This document shows positions 32,021 through 43,680 of a stretch of DNA of 64,000 bases, in pieces (the stretch's first letter is position 1; the number at the start of each line of letters is the position of its first letter). The notes below the pieces were generated by a model that was given only the letters and a program-made list of their open reading frames with translations, made no database searches and was not told where the DNA came from. Source of the DNA: Tetrapisispora phaffii CBS 4417 (lineage: Eukaryota; Ascomycota; Saccharomycetes; Saccharomycetales; Saccharomycetaceae); NCBI RefSeq assembly GCF_000236905.1, contig NC_016526.1:310001-374000 (forward strand), in the 5' to 3' direction. Position numbers and translations under genes: made by a program.

Positions 32021-32499
32021 TATGACCTGTCCCTTCTTGTTATTAAATGACTTTAATATTATAGATGAGTAGATTTGACAACAAAATCCAACCAACTCGA
32101 ACAGCTATATTATTTATAATAATGTGATTGTGCAGTTGATTCTAATTTGAACAAAAACTCAATCCAAATGTTATTAAAGTTATCTTCGGAATCACGTTTC
32201 CTAACATAAACATTTAGCACATTAATATCAATTGTTTGATTTTTTGTTATGGAACTTTTCGAGATTGTATTGATCAGAATCACTCTCTCACTGCTGATGG
32301 AACGCCTAATTCAAAAACAAAAAGCCCCAGTAAAAAAATCCCCAGCATGAACATAATATCGCACTCTCGATCAAAGATCGTAAACGGTCCTCTTTACCCT
32401 TCACGAGAATTTCATTTTCAAAATGCATTTCTAGTTTCGCTGGCAATAAACAAAACAAATTATAAACATGTTAGAAACCGATCACGTGCTAACTAATGT
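32021..32499. other. intergenic, Abp140 fragment promoter / PPT2 3' region
   Basis: 479 bases without a recognisable gene; a short plus-strand frame of 86 codons shows no motif. Confidence 0.5.
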
Positions 32500-33102
32500 T
32501 TAAGATGTGCTCCCCTTCGCTAGAATACATGTATATGCCACAACATAGTTGGTATCATGAGATAATGATATCAATATTTCATAATCTTTAGGATTTAACA
32601 ACTTGTTATAAAATATCTGATCTGTCACGTTTGAAGAACCACCAAAATTTGTGTCAATATGCAATTGAGGTAATCCGTTTGAATTGGACGTATTAGTCTT
32701 GTACAGTAGTTTCGTGTAAATTGTTTGCGCTGGCGGTAAAGGTATCTTCTCAGAAAAGGTATGTTTATGTTGGCTAATAGCTTTGTAAGTGCTCTCCTTG
32801 ATTGCCCAGATGCCACCAATATAGTTATGTATCGCATTCGTTTTAAAGTTGGGTGTGTTTTGTTGAGTACCAACCAACATTTCATTTAAATGGTCTATTT
32901 CATTCTTATGCATAAACTTATTACAAATTTTAGATAAACTTGACAAACTATTGTACCTTTCATTAGTGCTTGATGTTAATTTAATGTTATTACTCAATGC
33001 TAATGCATGTTTATCTAGAATATTGGTTAATCTTGGTAAATATAAAATATCGGTTCCAATCCCAACAACTTTATTCTTACTGCTTTTAATGGCAACATTC
33101 AT
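32500..33102 (-). CDS. PPT2: mitochondrial phosphopantetheine:protein transferase (holo-ACP synthase)
   Basis: The enzyme transfers 4'-phosphopantetheine from coenzyme A to mitochondrial acyl carrier protein, needed for type II fatty acid and lipoate synthesis. The 200 residues show the AcpS-type motifs: GIGTDILYLPR at 14-24, with Asp18 a likely metal ligand, and WAIKESTYKA at 99-108, with Glu103 a likely catalytic residue, followed by the family's SLSHD near the C-terminus. S. cerevisiae Ppt2 has 173 residues; the extra length is in loops. Position before KES1 matches YPL148C. MCT1, in the same pathway, is also in this window. Confidence 0.92.
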   Translation of the reverse strand: MNVAIKSSKNKVVGIGTDILYLPRLTNILDKHALALSNNIKLTSSTNERYNSLSSLSKICNKFMHKNEIDHLNEMLVGTQQNTPNFKTNAIHNYIGGIWAIKESTYKAISQHKHTFSEKIPLPPAQTIYTKLLYKTNTSNSNGLPQLHIDTNFGGSSNVTDQIFYNKLLNPKDYEILISLSHDTNYVVAYTCILAKGSTS

Positions 33103-33584
33103 TTAAATTTAATATTAATTGTAATACCTATAAGAGTTGTCATCGACAAAGTATTATCTTTGTATTCGGAGAGTATTATATTACATTTTTATAAGTTATT
33201 TAATAAGATAATTAACATTTACTCATATAACTTACATTTACGAGTTTTTTATTTTATTTTTTTAATTTGATGGTCTGGAGCTATTGGTGACTACAGTCTC
33301 TTCTCACAATGACAAATACCATGAACAAAACATAAAACCATCGATTAACATATGTTAATAAGTGCAAATATAAATTTAACTTACATTTTTGTTTCAAGAA
33401 ATAGATATATATAATAATTTATTCATTTCTATCTTTTACATTTATTAACTATATATCTCCTAATTATATTATAACTACTTATTATTTAAAGGAAATACGG
33501 AGAATAATGAGTTTTGTTATTTTTTTGTTCATACGAACTATTACGTATATCATTTAATTTCTGGATACAACTTCTATAAATTGA
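33103..33584. other. intergenic PPT2-KES1
   Basis: 482 A/T-rich bases; S. cerevisiae has PXA1 and NOP53 in this interval, and neither is seen. Confidence 0.55.
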
Positions 33585-34931
33585 TTAAGCTATGATATCT
33601 TTGTCATTGTCCCAGTTTTCTCTAACAAATCTCCAATGTAATGAAGTTAAATCAGCTTTTTTGTGATGTTTCTCATGTGCTAAGGTACCACTTGGCACAT
33701 TCTTTGTGGATAGATTGAAAGCTTTTGCTAATGCTAAGTATTGATCCTCTTCAGTTGGTCCAATCATAGATGAACCATCCTCGGAAGAAGAAGCTGATTC
33801 TTCAAGATCGTAATTGACACAATTGAACCATCTTGTTTGCCATACTCTTCCTTCGGATTCTTCTTCCTTTCTCATGGCCCTTTGCTTTTCTTCTAATGCA
33901 GTTTTATGTTTCGAGATCAAACTCATATCACCAGCAATGATTGCATCGGCAACATCTTTCCAAGCTTTTCTACTTTCCAATGGATGTTGTTCTTCAATTG
34001 GCTTAACGTATAATTCGCATACTTTTGGAAGCTCAGCATCGAAAAATAACTTTGGCTCGCTGTCTCCTAATTTTGGATCGTGTTTAACAATTGTAGACTG
34101 CTTTGACCATTGTCCGTTAATTGTGTAAGTAGCTTTTGTCTTATCATCGACCTGTTTCGGGTCTTTAAAAATTCTGGCTTTGAAAGTGTTTTTTTTACCT
34201 GAGAAATAACCTTTACCACTGTAATCGATTGAACATAACAAACCGGTACTTGATTGAATAAAAGTTCTACCTTCTAACTCGGCATATGGGGAAGCAGCTA
34301 ATATACCTTCAATATGTAATGGAGGTAGTGTAATTAAATATGTTTCATCATCGTCTCTAATGTGTAGCATTGCATGGCCGTATTGCTTGACATTTAAAGT
34401 TAATGTTTTAGAAATTGAAGTTTTCAAGTGGTTGTAACCATGAAATCTAATATTATGTTTATCATTTAATATGCTATAACCAGTGATTGGTGGATGATGA
34501 GAGACTTGTTCCGTTAATAATATGGTTTCACCTAAACTTGGGTCATCTTTATTACTCCATTTACCAACAAATAGCTCACCTAGGAAAGGGTTTAATGGCT
34601 TCTTTTCATTACCTTGTTTTTCAGTTCTTGATGCATATTGAGATCTCATGGTACAGATAAACCATTTAATTACCGCCAGCATTCTTGCCATCTCTGGTGA
34701 TTCAACATTTTTATCACAACTACATCTTTGTTTGTAATTTTCGTTATCGATTAAGGATGGTTCAACGAAAACTTCTTGATGATCTGCCCAATATCTTGGA
34801 TATTCTGATAGAGAAACAGGTGACAAAATAAATGGAGGAGCTGATAATTTAGATAAATCACCATTGAAAGACGCCAATGACTTTAGAAAAGAAGTCCAGG
34901 TACCACTTTTAGATATAGAGGAAGCAGACAT
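33585..34931 (-). CDS. KES1/HES1: oxysterol-binding protein homologue Kes1/Osh4 (or its duplicate Hes1)
   Basis: Kes1 exchanges sterol and phosphatidylinositol 4-phosphate between membranes and restrains Golgi secretion. The 448 residues (434 in S. cerevisiae) hold the ORD fold with the flexible N-terminal lid ([19 protein letters not shown]), [11 protein letters not shown] at 111-121 and the fingerprint EQVSHHPP at 141-148, whose His pair binds PI4P. There is no PH domain, as in the short Osh proteins. KES1 (YPL145C) and HES1 (YOR237W) are duplicates at corresponding places, so the two names cannot be separated here. Confidence 0.95.
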   Translation of the reverse strand: MSASSISKSGTWTSFLKSLASFNGDLSKLSAPPFILSPVSLSEYPRYWADHQEVFVEPSLIDNENYKQRCSCDKNVESPEMARMLAVIKWFICTMRSQYASRTEKQGNEKKPLNPFLGELFVGKWSNKDDPSLGETILLTEQVSHHPPITGYSILNDKHNIRFHGYNHLKTSISKTLTLNVKQYGHAMLHIRDDDETYLITLPPLHIEGILAASPYAELEGRTFIQSSTGLLCSIDYSGKGYFSGKKNTFKARIFKDPKQVDDKTKATYTINGQWSKQSTIVKHDPKLGDSEPKLFFDAELPKVCELYVKPIEEQHPLESRKAWKDVADAIIAGDMSLISKHKTALEEKQRAMRKEEESEGRVWQTRWFNCVNYDLEESASSSEDGSSMIGPTEEDQYLALAKAFNLSTKNVPSGTLAHEKHHKKADLTSLHWRFVRENWDNDKDIIA

Positions 34932-35829
34932 TATTCAAAAATTATTACTTTTTTTGTTAGATATTTTATTGTAGTGTCAGAAAAAAATATATCGATATTA
35001 CAGAGTTTAGTTTAAATTTTAGAACTAAGGTAAGGGCTTCATTGTTGAATAAAACGATCAACCATATATATAAAACATATAAACAAGCATGCATACCGAC
35101 CTATATATATATTTAGTTGAAGAGAGAAATAGACTGTCAGAAACAAAATATCTTTAATACATTTTCATTGCATTACGTGTGATTCATAGGGTTACTCACT
35201 GATATAGATTTTGTTTACATTAATTAATTCAAAGATAATCGTTTATATTCGTTCGAGAGAATCCATTTTATTGATTATGAAGTGGTAATTGAACGATACA
35301 AATTATCTACAATCAATTTTAAAAACTGCTACAACACTGTCTCGTTCTTGGGTTTAACATTGGAAGAATTGAAAAATCCTTTAAACGAACGCTTTAAAAA
35401 TATGCGCAAGTGCGATCGATGCCTTCGTATCTAAACGAATTTCAACATGTGTTAAGTAACAAGTGGTAAATATTTATTATTTTATAAAAACATTTATGTT
35501 TCGTGTATGTAATCTATTTCATCAGAAGAATACTGTAATTATGGTTCATCCGTGTACGTGGCTACTAGCACATCAAAATATGGAACTTCCTAGAACTCTT
35601 TGTGTTGTACAATGGTGTGGCTTTCGTAATAAGCCAGGTTTGTAATCGTTGGACGAGACTGTATGGTAAGATATTCTATTTAGTTCAGCATAACATCCCA
35701 CTATATATAGTAACAGTAGGTCAACCAAACGGTTCATTAATAAAAGCAGGTTGAGAAAACATACGCCATACATACTCGTGAATTACATAGTAATACTATC
35801 ATTGTTATTATTGTTCTTCTTACAAATAT
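34932..35829. other. intergenic KES1-DFR1
   Basis: 898 bases with the KES1 promoter and DFR1 3' end. TATATA tracts lie near 35060 and 35102. Frames of 60-75 codons at 35463-35978 carry no motif and partly overlap DFR1 antisense. Confidence 0.5.
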
Positions 35830-36477
35830 TTATATTTTGTTCCAAAGCGAAAAGCCAAATTCCAATCCTTTCTCTTCTTGTTTATATCTTAAAGATGTTG
35901 CTTCATTTTGCAGTTGTTCAGGAAGTTCAACTTGGCCCGGTAGAAATGCATTTAGGTCTGCTTCATGGTCTTCTTTAAAATATTTCAAGAGCATATCCTT
36001 CTTTATAAATGTATCAACCATTGGTGCCGGTTCATCAATATTTTGTATTGGTTGAATCTTTGTAATTAACCAATGATCTGCTAGACGAAATGATCCATTA
36101 TATATTTCAGAACCACCGATAATGTAAATTCGCTCAACAGTGTCTACCAGTTTATCTTGGATCTGTTTAAGTGATTCGGTCAATGAATTACACACATAAT
36201 GCGTATTATCCTCAGATTCTGATAGATGGGAAGAATAACTTCTTGATAAAACAACGTTAATCCTATTCGGCAGAGGTCTAAACCTTGCAGGAATTGACTG
36301 CCATGTCTTTCTACCCATTATTACAACATTTTTCTTAGATGAATCAAATGTAGAAGTTGTTAGTTGTTTAAAAAATTTCATCTCTTTGGAAAGTCTCCAT
36401 GGTAGTCCGCCTTGGAAACCAATGCCCATATTAGGCAACAGACAGGCAACAACGTTAATTACGGGAATTTTAGACAT
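35830..36477 (-). CDS. DFR1: dihydrofolate reductase
   Basis: The enzyme reduces dihydrofolate to tetrahydrofolate with NADPH. The 215 residues (211 in S. cerevisiae) contain the substrate loop GIGFQGGLPWRLSKEMKFF (18-36) with acidic active-site Glu32, the NADPH segment VVIMGRKTWQSIP (51-63) and RIYIIGGSEIYNGS near 116-129. It is intact. In S. cerevisiae DFR1 (YOR236W) follows HES1 on chromosome XV, the same relation as here. It shares a 357-base divergent promoter with POC4. Confidence 0.97.
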   Translation of the reverse strand: MSKIPVINVVACLLPNMGIGFQGGLPWRLSKEMKFFKQLTTSTFDSSKKNVVIMGRKTWQSIPARFRPLPNRINVVLSRSYSSHLSESEDNTHYVCNSLTESLKQIQDKLVDTVERIYIIGGSEIYNGSFRLADHWLITKIQPIQNIDEPAPMVDTFIKKDMLLKYFKEDHEADLNAFLPGQVELPEQLQNEATSLRYKQEEKGLEFGFSLWNKI

Positions 36478-36834
36478 CTATAGGATCAATCTTTTGTTTA
36501 TGTTTTTTTGAAATGTGAACCAGATACTTTATTTATTATTAATTGCATTACATATATACACTTTTTTATACACTAGTTACATTAAGAAACTTTTCATCAA
36601 TAATATGTCTATTTGAAATATCTTAAAATTTAGTGTTCCAAGAAATCCGCATTGAAGTTTCACATAGTAAATTTAGTAAGCTTGAAAAAAAATATATATA
36701 TAAAAATTTTAATACTTAATATTTCAAGACAATTTTAAATCTAGATGCTTCTCAGACAATGATCGAGATAGAAACCCTATGTTAGTGGGAAGTTTATAGC
36801 ATATTGAACAAGATAAGAAAGAGCACCATACAGA
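36478..36834. other. divergent promoter DFR1/POC4
   Basis: 357 A/T-rich bases between divergent genes, with a TATATATATA tract near 36692. Nothing else is recognised. Confidence 0.55.
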
Positions 36835-37296
36835 ATGTCAGTTAAAACCACTAAAAAAATAATAACACCATCCTTCTCACTATCATCAAGTGTTATTGAT
36901 ATAGTTGCAACTATTCCTACATCATTAGACAATAAAAAAATCCCAATCACTGTAAACATTGCATTGATAGATTCGAATCAAGCTTCAGAAGATGGTGAAT
37001 ATAGATCTGATGATGTGAGAGATATTTCAGAGACGAATTTACAATGTTATCATTATTCTATACCATCTAGATTAAAAACTCAAGAAGTTGTAAGTTCAGT
37101 ATTGTTAGATACAGATAATGATTACATAAGAGATATTACCAGACAATTAAGTGTACTAATTTGTAAGAAATATGAACACCCATGTTATGTATCATGGTCA
37201 AGCAATGGATCAATAAATACAACATCAATGGATCATCTTTCAGTAATAAAAGAATGTGTTGCATTCATCAAAGAGTTAACGAGCACCCTTGATTAA
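36835..37296 (+). CDS. POC4: proteasome assembly chaperone Poc4 (Dmp1/Pba4)
   Basis: Poc4 pairs with Irc25/Poc3 and assists assembly of the 20S proteasome alpha ring. The 153 residues (148 in S. cerevisiae) show the compact, motif-poor chaperone fold; recognisable parts are FSLSSSVIDIVATIPTSLD at the start, LLDTDNDYIRDITRQLSVLI and KYEHPCYVSWSSNG near the end. Its place next to the U3 gene and RPL33 is that of YPL144W, which strongly supports the call. Confidence 0.88.
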   Translation: MSVKTTKKIITPSFSLSSSVIDIVATIPTSLDNKKIPITVNIALIDSNQASEDGEYRSDDVRDISETNLQCYHYSIPSRLKTQEVVSSVLLDTDNDYIRDITRQLSVLICKKYEHPCYVSWSSNGSINTTSMDHLSVIKECVAFIKELTSTLD

Positions 37297-37429
37297 TATA
37301 ATACAATACATAAATGAGTAAATAAAGCTTCACAATAAAACATCTTTATATACAACCATAACAATTTTTTAAATCACTATTATGATAACCAAACCTTTGA
37401 TTAAAAACATATTAGGGAAAAAAAAAAAA

Positions 37430-37974
37430 CTTAGTCAGACTGCCAGTCACGCCCACCCTTTAAATATCAATCCTTTCCAAAAAAGAAATACATTGACAGG
37501 GTCAAGATCATCGCGCCAAAGTAAACTTCAAATGTAACCAAATGAAATTATAATAAATGGCAAATAACCAAAATCTCCCAAAATAAGATAAGTAAACCTA
37601 TCCAATCTGGAAAATTTATTTTAGATGGCCGAACCGCTAAGGATTGCGGACCAAGCTAATAATAAAAAATGATTGTTCCTCACTCTAGGGCATAACGGTT
37701 CTACGGCTCATCAACCAAGTTGGATTCAGTGGCTCTTTTGAAGAGTCAAAGAGTGACGATTCCTATAGAAATGATCCTACTGTAGAATGTGTTAGTTAAA
37801 AAATGATGTTCCACGAATTGAGTTTATTTTAATCCAAACTAGTCTATTTTTAATTGGTTCCACCAAGCGCAATCGATAAACAACTAACACCTTGAACCCA
37901 ATATAAAAATAAAAATAACTATTAAATTAATATAACAAATGGTATTGATATATTACATACTGAAGTACGTCGAC
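37430..37974 (-). ncRNA. SNR17: U3 small nucleolar RNA gene with a spliceosomal intron
   Basis: Read on the minus strand, the gene begins GTCGACGTACTTCA (37974-37961), identical to the 5' end of S. cerevisiae U3. An intron of 180 bases follows (37960-37781): GTATGT donor, AACTAAC branch site and CTACAG acceptor. Exon 2 starts TAGGATCATTTCTATAGGAA and carries long stretches matching yeast U3, such as CACTGAATCCAACTTGGTTG and GCAATCCTTAGCGGTTCGG, the C-type box GATGATCTTGACC, and a terminal box D GTCTGA. The mature RNA would be about 365 bases (333 in S. cerevisiae). The 3' end is estimated from the last conserved GTCTGAC and a following T run. U3 guides early 18S rRNA processing. Both S. cerevisiae U3 genes also lie beside an RPL33 copy. 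Confidence 0.95.
37781..37960 (-). other. SNR17: intron of the U3 snoRNA gene
   Basis: 180 bases bounded by GTATGT and CTACAG, with branch sequence AACTAAC at about 37792-37798. The interior is A/T-rich and not like the S. cerevisiae intron, whereas the exon edges are conserved. Confidence 0.93.
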
Positions 37975-38334
37975 ACTTTTTTTTGTAAACTAACAAGAAG
38001 TAAATTTAAATAGAGTAAAAAAAACCAAATAAATTAAAATAAGAATAATATCAAAAATATCACTCCTTTATATATCACAATTTTTTAATAAAATTTATTT
38101 GAAAAAATTGGAATTAAATTTTTCTTTTAATTCTTTTTTATTCAATCTAACAAGTTAGGTCATTCATTTTTCCGAATTTTTCTTGAAAACATATTTGGAG
38201 AAAAAATGATACAAGTGTACATTGAATTCTTAGTAAAAATGTACTGAACAACTAATTTTTTTAACTATTTACGACCACATGCCCTATATCTTTTTCAAAA
38301 ATATTACACCATTTGAGAGAGTTGATCCGCGGAG

Positions 38335-38359
38335 CGGGTAAATATACAAGAGCGGGTAA
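38335..38359. promoter_or_regulatory. pair of Reb1 sites
   Basis: CGGGTAA occurs at 38335-38341 and again at 38353-38359, 18 bases apart in the same orientation; each is the complement of the Reb1 consensus TTACCCG. Reb1 keeps promoters free of nucleosomes, and the pair lies about 360 bases upstream of U3. Confidence 0.6.
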
Positions 38360-38403
38360 GTGCATTAAGAAAAGGTAGGGTTATTGTATTTGAGATGACT
38401 GCG

Positions 38404-38416
38404 ACACCCAGACACA
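38404..38416 (+). promoter_or_regulatory. Rap1-like site
   Basis: ACACCCAGACACA differs at one position from the Rap1 consensus ACACCCRYACAYM. Rap1 drives most yeast ribosomal protein genes; RPL33 starts 766 bases further on. Confidence 0.5.
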
Positions 38417-39181
38417 ATAGTATTCCAATTTTTTTGTTTTTGTTTTTTGTTTTTTAAAAAAGTGGTTTTAGCCGTCGCTTGCTGCGCATCTTAGATGTGT
38501 GGCCTCCATCCATTTTTCACAATTTACATTGATAGATGGATAGGGTTGCTGGTAGAGTGACTTCAATGAACTTGGTAAAATGTTCATGAAATCTTTCACT
38601 TGGGTGAGAATTTCCTGTTAAAGGCTGTACTTATGCAGTGCGGAGCCATGCTATGACGGGGAAGAAAATATTGAATTATTTTGTTTCTCTATCTATCTTG
38701 CAATAGGGCGCTGTGCAATAACACACACTCTCACTGATATACCTGTTGCTTAGTCTAGTCGGAACCATACCACCGTCTCTCTGTCTAAAATATTCTTTAG
38801 GCAGAGTTAGGCAAAGTTTTCCTTCTAACTTGTCGCCTCGTCGCCCTACTATTTCATTTTTGCGAACCCAAAGGTTCTCACTAATTTCCATTATTATTAT
38901 TTTTTTTCACTCTCTCTCATCGCTCATCTCTCCAGTACAATTACTTTCTGTTCGTTTGACCCAACATTATACAGTTTCCAATCTTGTGATAGTCCTAATT
39001 CATTGAAACTTCAATAATTAGTTATTGTGATTCTTTGTATAGTATAGTTTTGGAGATTCTACCATATTGTTGTATCATTAAAAAATCGTTATGTATTTAA
39101 AGACACTTGATACTTACAGGTTACTATCTTAACATCTGTCCTTCTCAACAACCTACAACAACCACATAAAACTATCCAAAG

Positions 39182-40085
<904 letters not shown>

Positions 40086-40451
40086 GCATTTTAACATATA
40101 ATATAACTTCTTTATGTTTGTTTAAATACTAAATTAGGTAGAGGAAATTTTAATAAATAAATAATTATATATAAATTATAATTTTACTCTCAAGTTTTAA
40201 TAAGTTTAGTGTTTCTACAAAACAGATGACAATATGTACAATTGTGTATAAAGGTCATGATTCTGGGAAAATATCAATTGTAAGGCTTTAAGATTATATT
40301 TCAAAAATCGTTACAAAATCTCTATTGAAAAGAAGATATTGTGTTACTTAATATTTAAATATTATCTACTTTTCATATGGTTATCATATTTTATCTCTAC
40401 TAATCCCATAAACGTACATATAGAATCCAAAACAATATGTATTAGAACATC
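40086..40451. other. convergent 3' region RPL33 / KIN4
   Basis: 366 A/T-rich bases with the 3' ends of two convergent genes. Nothing else is recognised. Confidence 0.55.
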
Positions 40452-42869
40452 TCATGTTCTCATGCTTCTTCTTTTAAAAAAATCAATCACTCTTTTGGCA
40501 GTAGACTGACCGTTTTGATGTGGCTCTCTTGCTGTTGAGTTATTATTAGAGTTTTCATTAATTTTGTGATCCTTACTATTTAAGGGGTTATCATCCATTC
40601 TTATCCCAGAAACATTTGCAACCATTACTGATGCTCGTTTAGATCTGTTTGAATTAGGTGTATTTCTGGTGTTTGTATTAATGCTCGAAAATCTCTTGCT
40701 CGCTTCATAATTGATCCTGTTTGGTCTAACGCCAGGAACCGATACATGTGACGCATCACGTCCTTGTTGAATATTTTTATGCGAAGCTGTAACGTTCTGA
40801 GAAGATAGTGAAGTTTTAGATGCATCTGGTTTAGTTTGGTTAATTGCAACTAGTTCCGAGCTTAAATTCCTATTCGATGAACCGAATGATGATAAAGATA
40901 AAAAGCTAAATCTTTTTTTATTAGCAGAATTGTCGACATCAATTGGCTTCTGAGTGGAAGCTGAATCACTATGTAAGGATAATTTCTTAAAGTTATCCGA
41001 AATGGAGCTAGTATTCTCATGTACGGCCGAGCTAATAGTATTTGAAGTGCCTTGACTTCCTAATGGATATTTGTTCTCGTTAGAAGGCAAATTTTGGTCG
41101 TGATTTGTGAACTTTTCAGTTTTATTTATTATCAGACTTTCTTCAGATAACTCATTAAGAACCAGGGAAGGAACAGAGTCATAGACAGCAGATTTTTTAC
41201 CTTCATTATTACTATCACGTTTGTTAACATTATATGTTGCTAAGAAATCTGTATAACCTGCAGATGAGGAACCAGGATGATATGAAGTTGGCCTAGGTTT
41301 TTTATGGTCAGACCTTAGATGAGAATTTTTATTCGAATGTACATAACCTGTTGATTTTTCTGAACCCTTCTCAGAGCTATCTTCCATTATAGTTCCATAT
41401 TTATTAAATGTTGAATAAGATGAGGAACTATTCTTCTTAGTTATGCTATTTGATGCAGAATGTGGACGTGTTAGATTATAAGATGTAGTTTGTGTTATAT
41501 TATCAAAATTTTCCACCGGTTTAATATTATTAATATCGGCTGCTACCACAGCTTGTAATGCTACAGATGCAGCAGAATTGGTTCTGGTATGCTCCTGTAT
41601 TTCACTAGTTCTGGGTTTGATCTTATCAGAGGCTTTCAATTGCTCTTTCTCAGCCGAAAATTGATTGGACATGATATTTGATGCCGATTCCTGTGCAGGG
41701 GCAGGTAATGAATATCTACTTGAATCTATTACAAGTGAATTATGTTTTTCAGTCCTTGAAGTAGTTGATATAGAATATTTATCACCAGTTCTAATAGAAT
41801 CAGCAGAAGTGGGCATATGGCTCATGGTATATCTTTTAGTTGCTGATGAGGAAGCAGAGGAACTACGTAATTGAATATTCCTATCTGCCTTAATTTCCAT
41901 GGTATCCCACTCTTCAGGTGAAACAGATAAAAATTGGGTATGTGGTATTAACCATTCATGCTTTTCTATATTTCTGATATTCAATCTTTTCGTTGGATCA
42001 GATACAAGAATCTTTCTTAATAAATCTCTCTGTATTGGGTTAATATACTCTGGAAATTTCAATGCTGTTTTAGTGATATATAAATAAAGTTTGGCAATAT
42101 CATCACCATCTGGGTTCTGCGGATCATCGTCCCATGGTAAATAGCCTGCAAGCATTGCATATAATATGATACCACATGACCACACATCTGCTTTTCTTGC
42201 CTCGTAAGGTTCAGTTGTAACCACCAATTCTGGGGCAGCATAACATGGAGATCCACATGATGTTTTCATTAATTCGTTCCGTTGTGAAAATTCGTTAACG
42301 AATCCAAAATCTGTTATTATTAAATTTTCATGTTTATCCAAAAGTAAATTTTCAAGCTTCAGATCCCTATGAACTAATCCTTTAGAATGCATATAATGAA
42401 CTCCACTTACTAGCTGTGCAAACAATCTGCATGCAGGTGTTTCTTTCAATCTTCTCTTTTTCTGTATATATTTATAAAACTCACCACCAGAGGCAAACTC
42501 TAACACAATGCCGATATACTTTGAATTTTGTAAGACCTCCTCTAATTTGACAATATTAGGATGTGTCAGATGTTTTAAAGCGTTAATTTCTCTATATATC
42601 TTAGTTTCTTTCTCTGAATAATTTAAAATTGCATCTCTTCTAATCAATTTAATTGCAACTTGCTTTGGCATCTCCAATTTTGATGTTGTTTTAGTCCATC
42701 CTAGTTTTACTTTCCCAAATTCACCTTCTCCTAAAGTGGAGCCAACATAGTAAGGGCCAAATGTGACATGTTTCCGCTTAGTACCATAAGAAGAACTAGC
42801 AAGGGCTTGGTTATCTAAATTATCAGTGTACCCACCATAATAAGTATTTCTTTGAGCTCTAGATGACAT
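40452..42869 (-). CDS. KIN4/FRK1: Kin4/Frk1-type protein kinase (spindle-position checkpoint)
   Basis: Kin4 delays mitotic exit when the spindle is misplaced by keeping Bfa1-Bub2 active; Frk1 is its duplicate. From the Met of MSSRAQRN the product has 805 residues (Kin4 800). The kinase domain shows GEGEFGKV 47-54, HRDLKLEN from 167, DFG 187-189 and the activation loop KTSCGSPCYAAPE, whose first Thr corresponds to the residue phosphorylated by Elm1 in Kin4. The long tail is Ser/Asn-rich; KPRPTSYHPG in the middle and a basic end (KRVIDFFKRRSMRT) match Kin4. A start 11 codons upstream (MRIKKIEIYVL) is possible but not Kin4-like. MGE1 follows, as in YOR233W-YOR232W. Confidence 0.93.
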   Translation of the reverse strand: MSSRAQRNTYYGGYTDNLDNQALASSSYGTKRKHVTFGPYYVGSTLGEGEFGKVKLGWTKTTSKLEMPKQVAIKLIRRDAILNYSEKETKIYREINALKHLTHPNIVKLEEVLQNSKYIGIVLEFASGGEFYKYIQKKRRLKETPACRLFAQLVSGVHYMHSKGLVHRDLKLENLLLDKHENLIITDFGFVNEFSQRNELMKTSCGSPCYAAPELVVTTEPYEARKADVWSCGIILYAMLAGYLPWDDDPQNPDGDDIAKLYLYITKTALKFPEYINPIQRDLLRKILVSDPTKRLNIRNIEKHEWLIPHTQFLSVSPEEWDTMEIKADRNIQLRSSSASSSATKRYTMSHMPTSADSIRTGDKYSISTTSRTEKHNSLVIDSSRYSLPAPAQESASNIMSNQFSAEKEQLKASDKIKPRTSEIQEHTRTNSAASVALQAVVAADINNIKPVENFDNITQTTSYNLTRPHSASNSITKKNSSSSYSTFNKYGTIMEDSSEKGSEKSTGYVHSNKNSHLRSDHKKPRPTSYHPGSSSAGYTDFLATYNVNKRDSNNEGKKSAVYDSVPSLVLNELSEESLIINKTEKFTNHDQNLPSNENKYPLGSQGTSNTISSAVHENTSSISDNFKKLSLHSDSASTQKPIDVDNSANKKRFSFLSLSSFGSSNRNLSSELVAINQTKPDASKTSLSSQNVTASHKNIQQGRDASHVSVPGVRPNRINYEASKRFSSINTNTRNTPNSNRSKRASVMVANVSGIRMDDNPLNSKDHKINENSNNNSTAREPHQNGQSTAKRVIDFFKRRSMRT

Positions 42870-43680
42870 TAAAACATAAATCTCTATTTTCTTTATTCGC
42901 AAGCTCTTATTATAATATGCATATGCCTTTCACTAATACGTTCTAATAACCTTCAATATCTCTGTTATAATGATGCAAACAAACGGAGACAAACGGAGAC
43001 AAACGTTACCTATGTTACTTTTATCTGCCGTTTTCAATTCAAACTTACAACAACACTAAACAAAACAGGTTTAATAATACTGTCGCTATTTATATGCAAC
43101 CTTTATTCATCCTCATAAACCAACCATGCCAATACAGGATTAATTGATTATTAGATTATCCATCGAATTCATTGTGTTTTTATGTATTTATTTATAGATA
43201 TTTCATACAATGTACAAATAGATCTAGTGTTTTTCTGTGGCATTTTCTACGCGATATATATTTTTAAAATATCAACATCTCTAATTCCTGACACGAAAAG
43301 CCTAAAGATCTACTGCTATACATATATAATAAGCACTAGCACCTATCGCAATGAGAAAGCCATTAGTGGATGGGGAACATTCAATAAAGGATGAAATATA
43401 TGGTTCTGAGAAGATGTTTTATAAATATGTATGTATGCGATTGTAAAGTTGTAATCTGAAGACTCTATTTGTATTATTTTGATATATTTATATACATGAA
43501 ATTAAATGAAGTTATTAGTGCCATTAAATTGTATCGTCTTATGTTATATTGCTTCGTTGTGCATATGTGTTTTTATTTTTTTTATTTGCAAGTAGTATTG
43601 TAATAGTGACTTTTGGAAGCGTGTGAACTAATGAACAGGAAAGAAAAACAACATGCATCATAGGTCTACAATGGTGTTAT
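42870..43680. other. intergenic KIN4-MGE1
   Basis: 811 bases contain the KIN4 promoter and MGE1 3' end. The 10-base unit AAACGGAGAC is present twice in tandem plus a partial copy at 42981-43005. No gene is supported. Confidence 0.55.
42981..43005. repeat. short tandem repeat, 10-base unit
   Basis: AAACGGAGAC twice, then AAACG; about 112 bases upstream of the KIN4 start. Possibly two copies of a regulatory site. Confidence 0.8.

Larger units (their letters stand above)
37975..39181. other. divergent promoter region U3/RPL33
   Basis: 1207 bases serve the U3 gene to the left and RPL33 to the right. Two Reb1-type sites and one Rap1-like site are listed separately. Bases 38470-38660 are somewhat G+C-richer, without a recognised RNA. 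The right part has CT-rich runs (38905-38935), common just upstream of ribosomal protein genes. Confidence 0.6.

Noticed and set aside
31444..32072. Plus-strand Leu-rich (157 codons) and Ser/Thr-rich (182 codons) frames
   Set aside because: These are antisense translations of the Val-Glu-Glu repeat in the Abp140 fragment; the minus strand carries the conserved Lifeact start.
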